Shown here: one piece after another, positions 5,933 through 6,420 of the stretch
How positions within the stretch are numbered: the stretch's first letter is position 1
Layout: the number at the start of each line of letters is the position of its first letter
Assembly: GCA_023416965.1 (NCBI GenBank)
Contig: JAEZGJ010000093.1
Span: 1 to 6,420 of the forward strand
Reading direction: 5' to 3'
DNA from: Pseudomonadota bacterium
Lineage (GTDB): Bacteria > Pseudomonadota > Alphaproteobacteria > Rhizobiales > Phreatobacteraceae
Length of the DNA stretch: 6,420 nucleotides
Notes under the pieces: generated by a model
Told to the model about the DNA's origin: nothing
Database searches by the model: none
What the model saw: only the letters and a program-made list of their open reading frames with translations
Translations under genes and position numbers: made by a program

Positions 5933-6420
5933 ATGAACTTTCTCACCAATCTGCTCGGTCCCAACGCCCCCCTGGCAGCCACTTTCATCGTCGCCTTCGC
6001 GGCCGTCCTGGTCCTGATCGGCCTCACCGCCTGGATCTTCCGCCTCATCCGCGGCCGTGGCCTCGGCATCGGCTCGGGCGGTCGCGGCCGCCAGCCGCGT
6101 CTCGCCGTCCTCGACTATGCCGACGTCGACCAGCGCCGCAAGCTGGTCCTCATCCGCCGCGACAACGTGGAGCATCTGCTGCTCCTCGGCGGCCCGACCG
6201 ACGTGGTGGTCGAGACCTCCATCGTCCGCGGCATGCCCGTCCAGGCCCTGCGCGAGGCGACGCCCGCCCCGACCTATGTGGAGCCGGATCCGCCGCTGCC
6301 GCAGACCCGTCCCTCCCTGCGCGATGCCGCGCGCCAGGCCGCCGGCGAGCCGGCACCGGCCCGCCCGATGAACCTCGACATGCCACCGCGCGCCGAGCCG
6401 GCCCCCGTCCGGCCCGATCC
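5933..6420 (+). CDS. fliO: FliO-like flagellar biosynthesis protein (3' end outside window)
   Basis: FliO is an inner-membrane helper for assembly of the FliP core of the flagellar export gate. The window holds 162 codons with no stop. Seen: one membrane helix at about residues 14-38 (PLAATFIVAFAAVLVLIGLT), a basic segment RLIRGRG, and a compact domain at about 53-103 with RQPRLAVLDYADVDQRRKLV and IRRDNVEHLLLLGGPTDVVV, the pattern of alphaproteobacterial FliO. From about residue 110 the chain is a low-complexity Pro/Ala/Arg-rich tail, absent from short enterobacterial FliO. The ATG at 5933 is chosen to match the usual short N-terminus; an in-frame ATG at 5918 adds five residues and a GTG at 5906 nine. 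None has a strong ribosome-binding site. It diverges from flgB, and fliP may follow. The family call is from recalled sequence resemblance, so less certain than its neighbours. Confidence 0.85.
   Translation, partial: MNFLTNLLGPNAPLAATFIVAFAAVLVLIGLTAWIFRLIRGRGLGIGSGGRGRQPRLAVLDYADVDQRRKLVLIRRDNVEHLLLLGGPTDVVVETSIVRGMPVQALREATPAPTYVEPDPPLPQTRPSLRDAARQAAGEPAPARPMNLDMPPRAEPAPVRPD

Noticed and set aside
5870..6175. Minus-strand open frame of 101 codons opposite the fliO start
   Set aside because: Antisense to the FliO coding frame, acidic low-complexity translation and no family resemblance.

Overview
The window is a GC-rich segment (by eye well above 60% G+C, with strong third-position G/C bias) of an alphaproteobacterial chromosome, most likely from the order Hyphomicrobiales (Rhizobiales). 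The reasons are the cell-cycle kinase CckA beside flagellar genes, a FliO protein of the type seen in Bradyrhizobium-like relatives, and a CtrA-type binding site. The gene order resembles that of Bradyrhizobium/Xanthobacter/Methylobacterium-like lineages and partly Caulobacter, as far as I recall. I cannot name the genus.

Layout. Positions 5721 down to 1 are one tightly packed minus-strand series: flgB (5721-5296), flgC (5287-4871), fliE (4866-4558), fliQ (4548-4282), fliR (4218-3451), flhB (3447-2380), then after a 129-base gap cckA (2250 to beyond position 1, so its 3' end is missing). A 211-base divergent control region (5722-5932) follows. From 5933 a plus-strand gene for a FliO-like protein runs off the right edge.

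How the genes work together. FlgB, FlgC and FliE build the proximal rod and its junction with the MS ring. FliQ, FliR and FlhB are membrane parts of the flagellar type III export gate, and FliO assists assembly of the FliP core of that gate. fliP is not in the window; I expect it downstream of fliO. CckA is the hybrid histidine kinase that, through ChpT, controls phosphorylation of CtrA, a master regulator of cell cycle and often of motility. The divergent region holds a perfect CtrA-type box (TTAA-N7-TTAA) that, read toward flgB, carries the longer TTAACCAT form. This suggests that the operon ending beside cckA is itself controlled by CckA output.

Non-coding structure. There are three inverted repeats able to form hairpins in the minus-strand transcript: two in the flhB-cckA gap, one of which has a GANTC (CcrM-type) site in each arm, and one between fliQ and fliR. 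There is also a 15-base palindrome and a cluster of TTAA half-sites in the divergent control region. The very long plus-strand open frames opposite cckA and opposite flhB-fliE are antisense shadows of GC-rich genes and are not annotated. I see no mobile element, CRISPR array, tRNA or rRNA. The window is a recognisable flagellar locus, not an undescribed system; its points of interest are regulatory.
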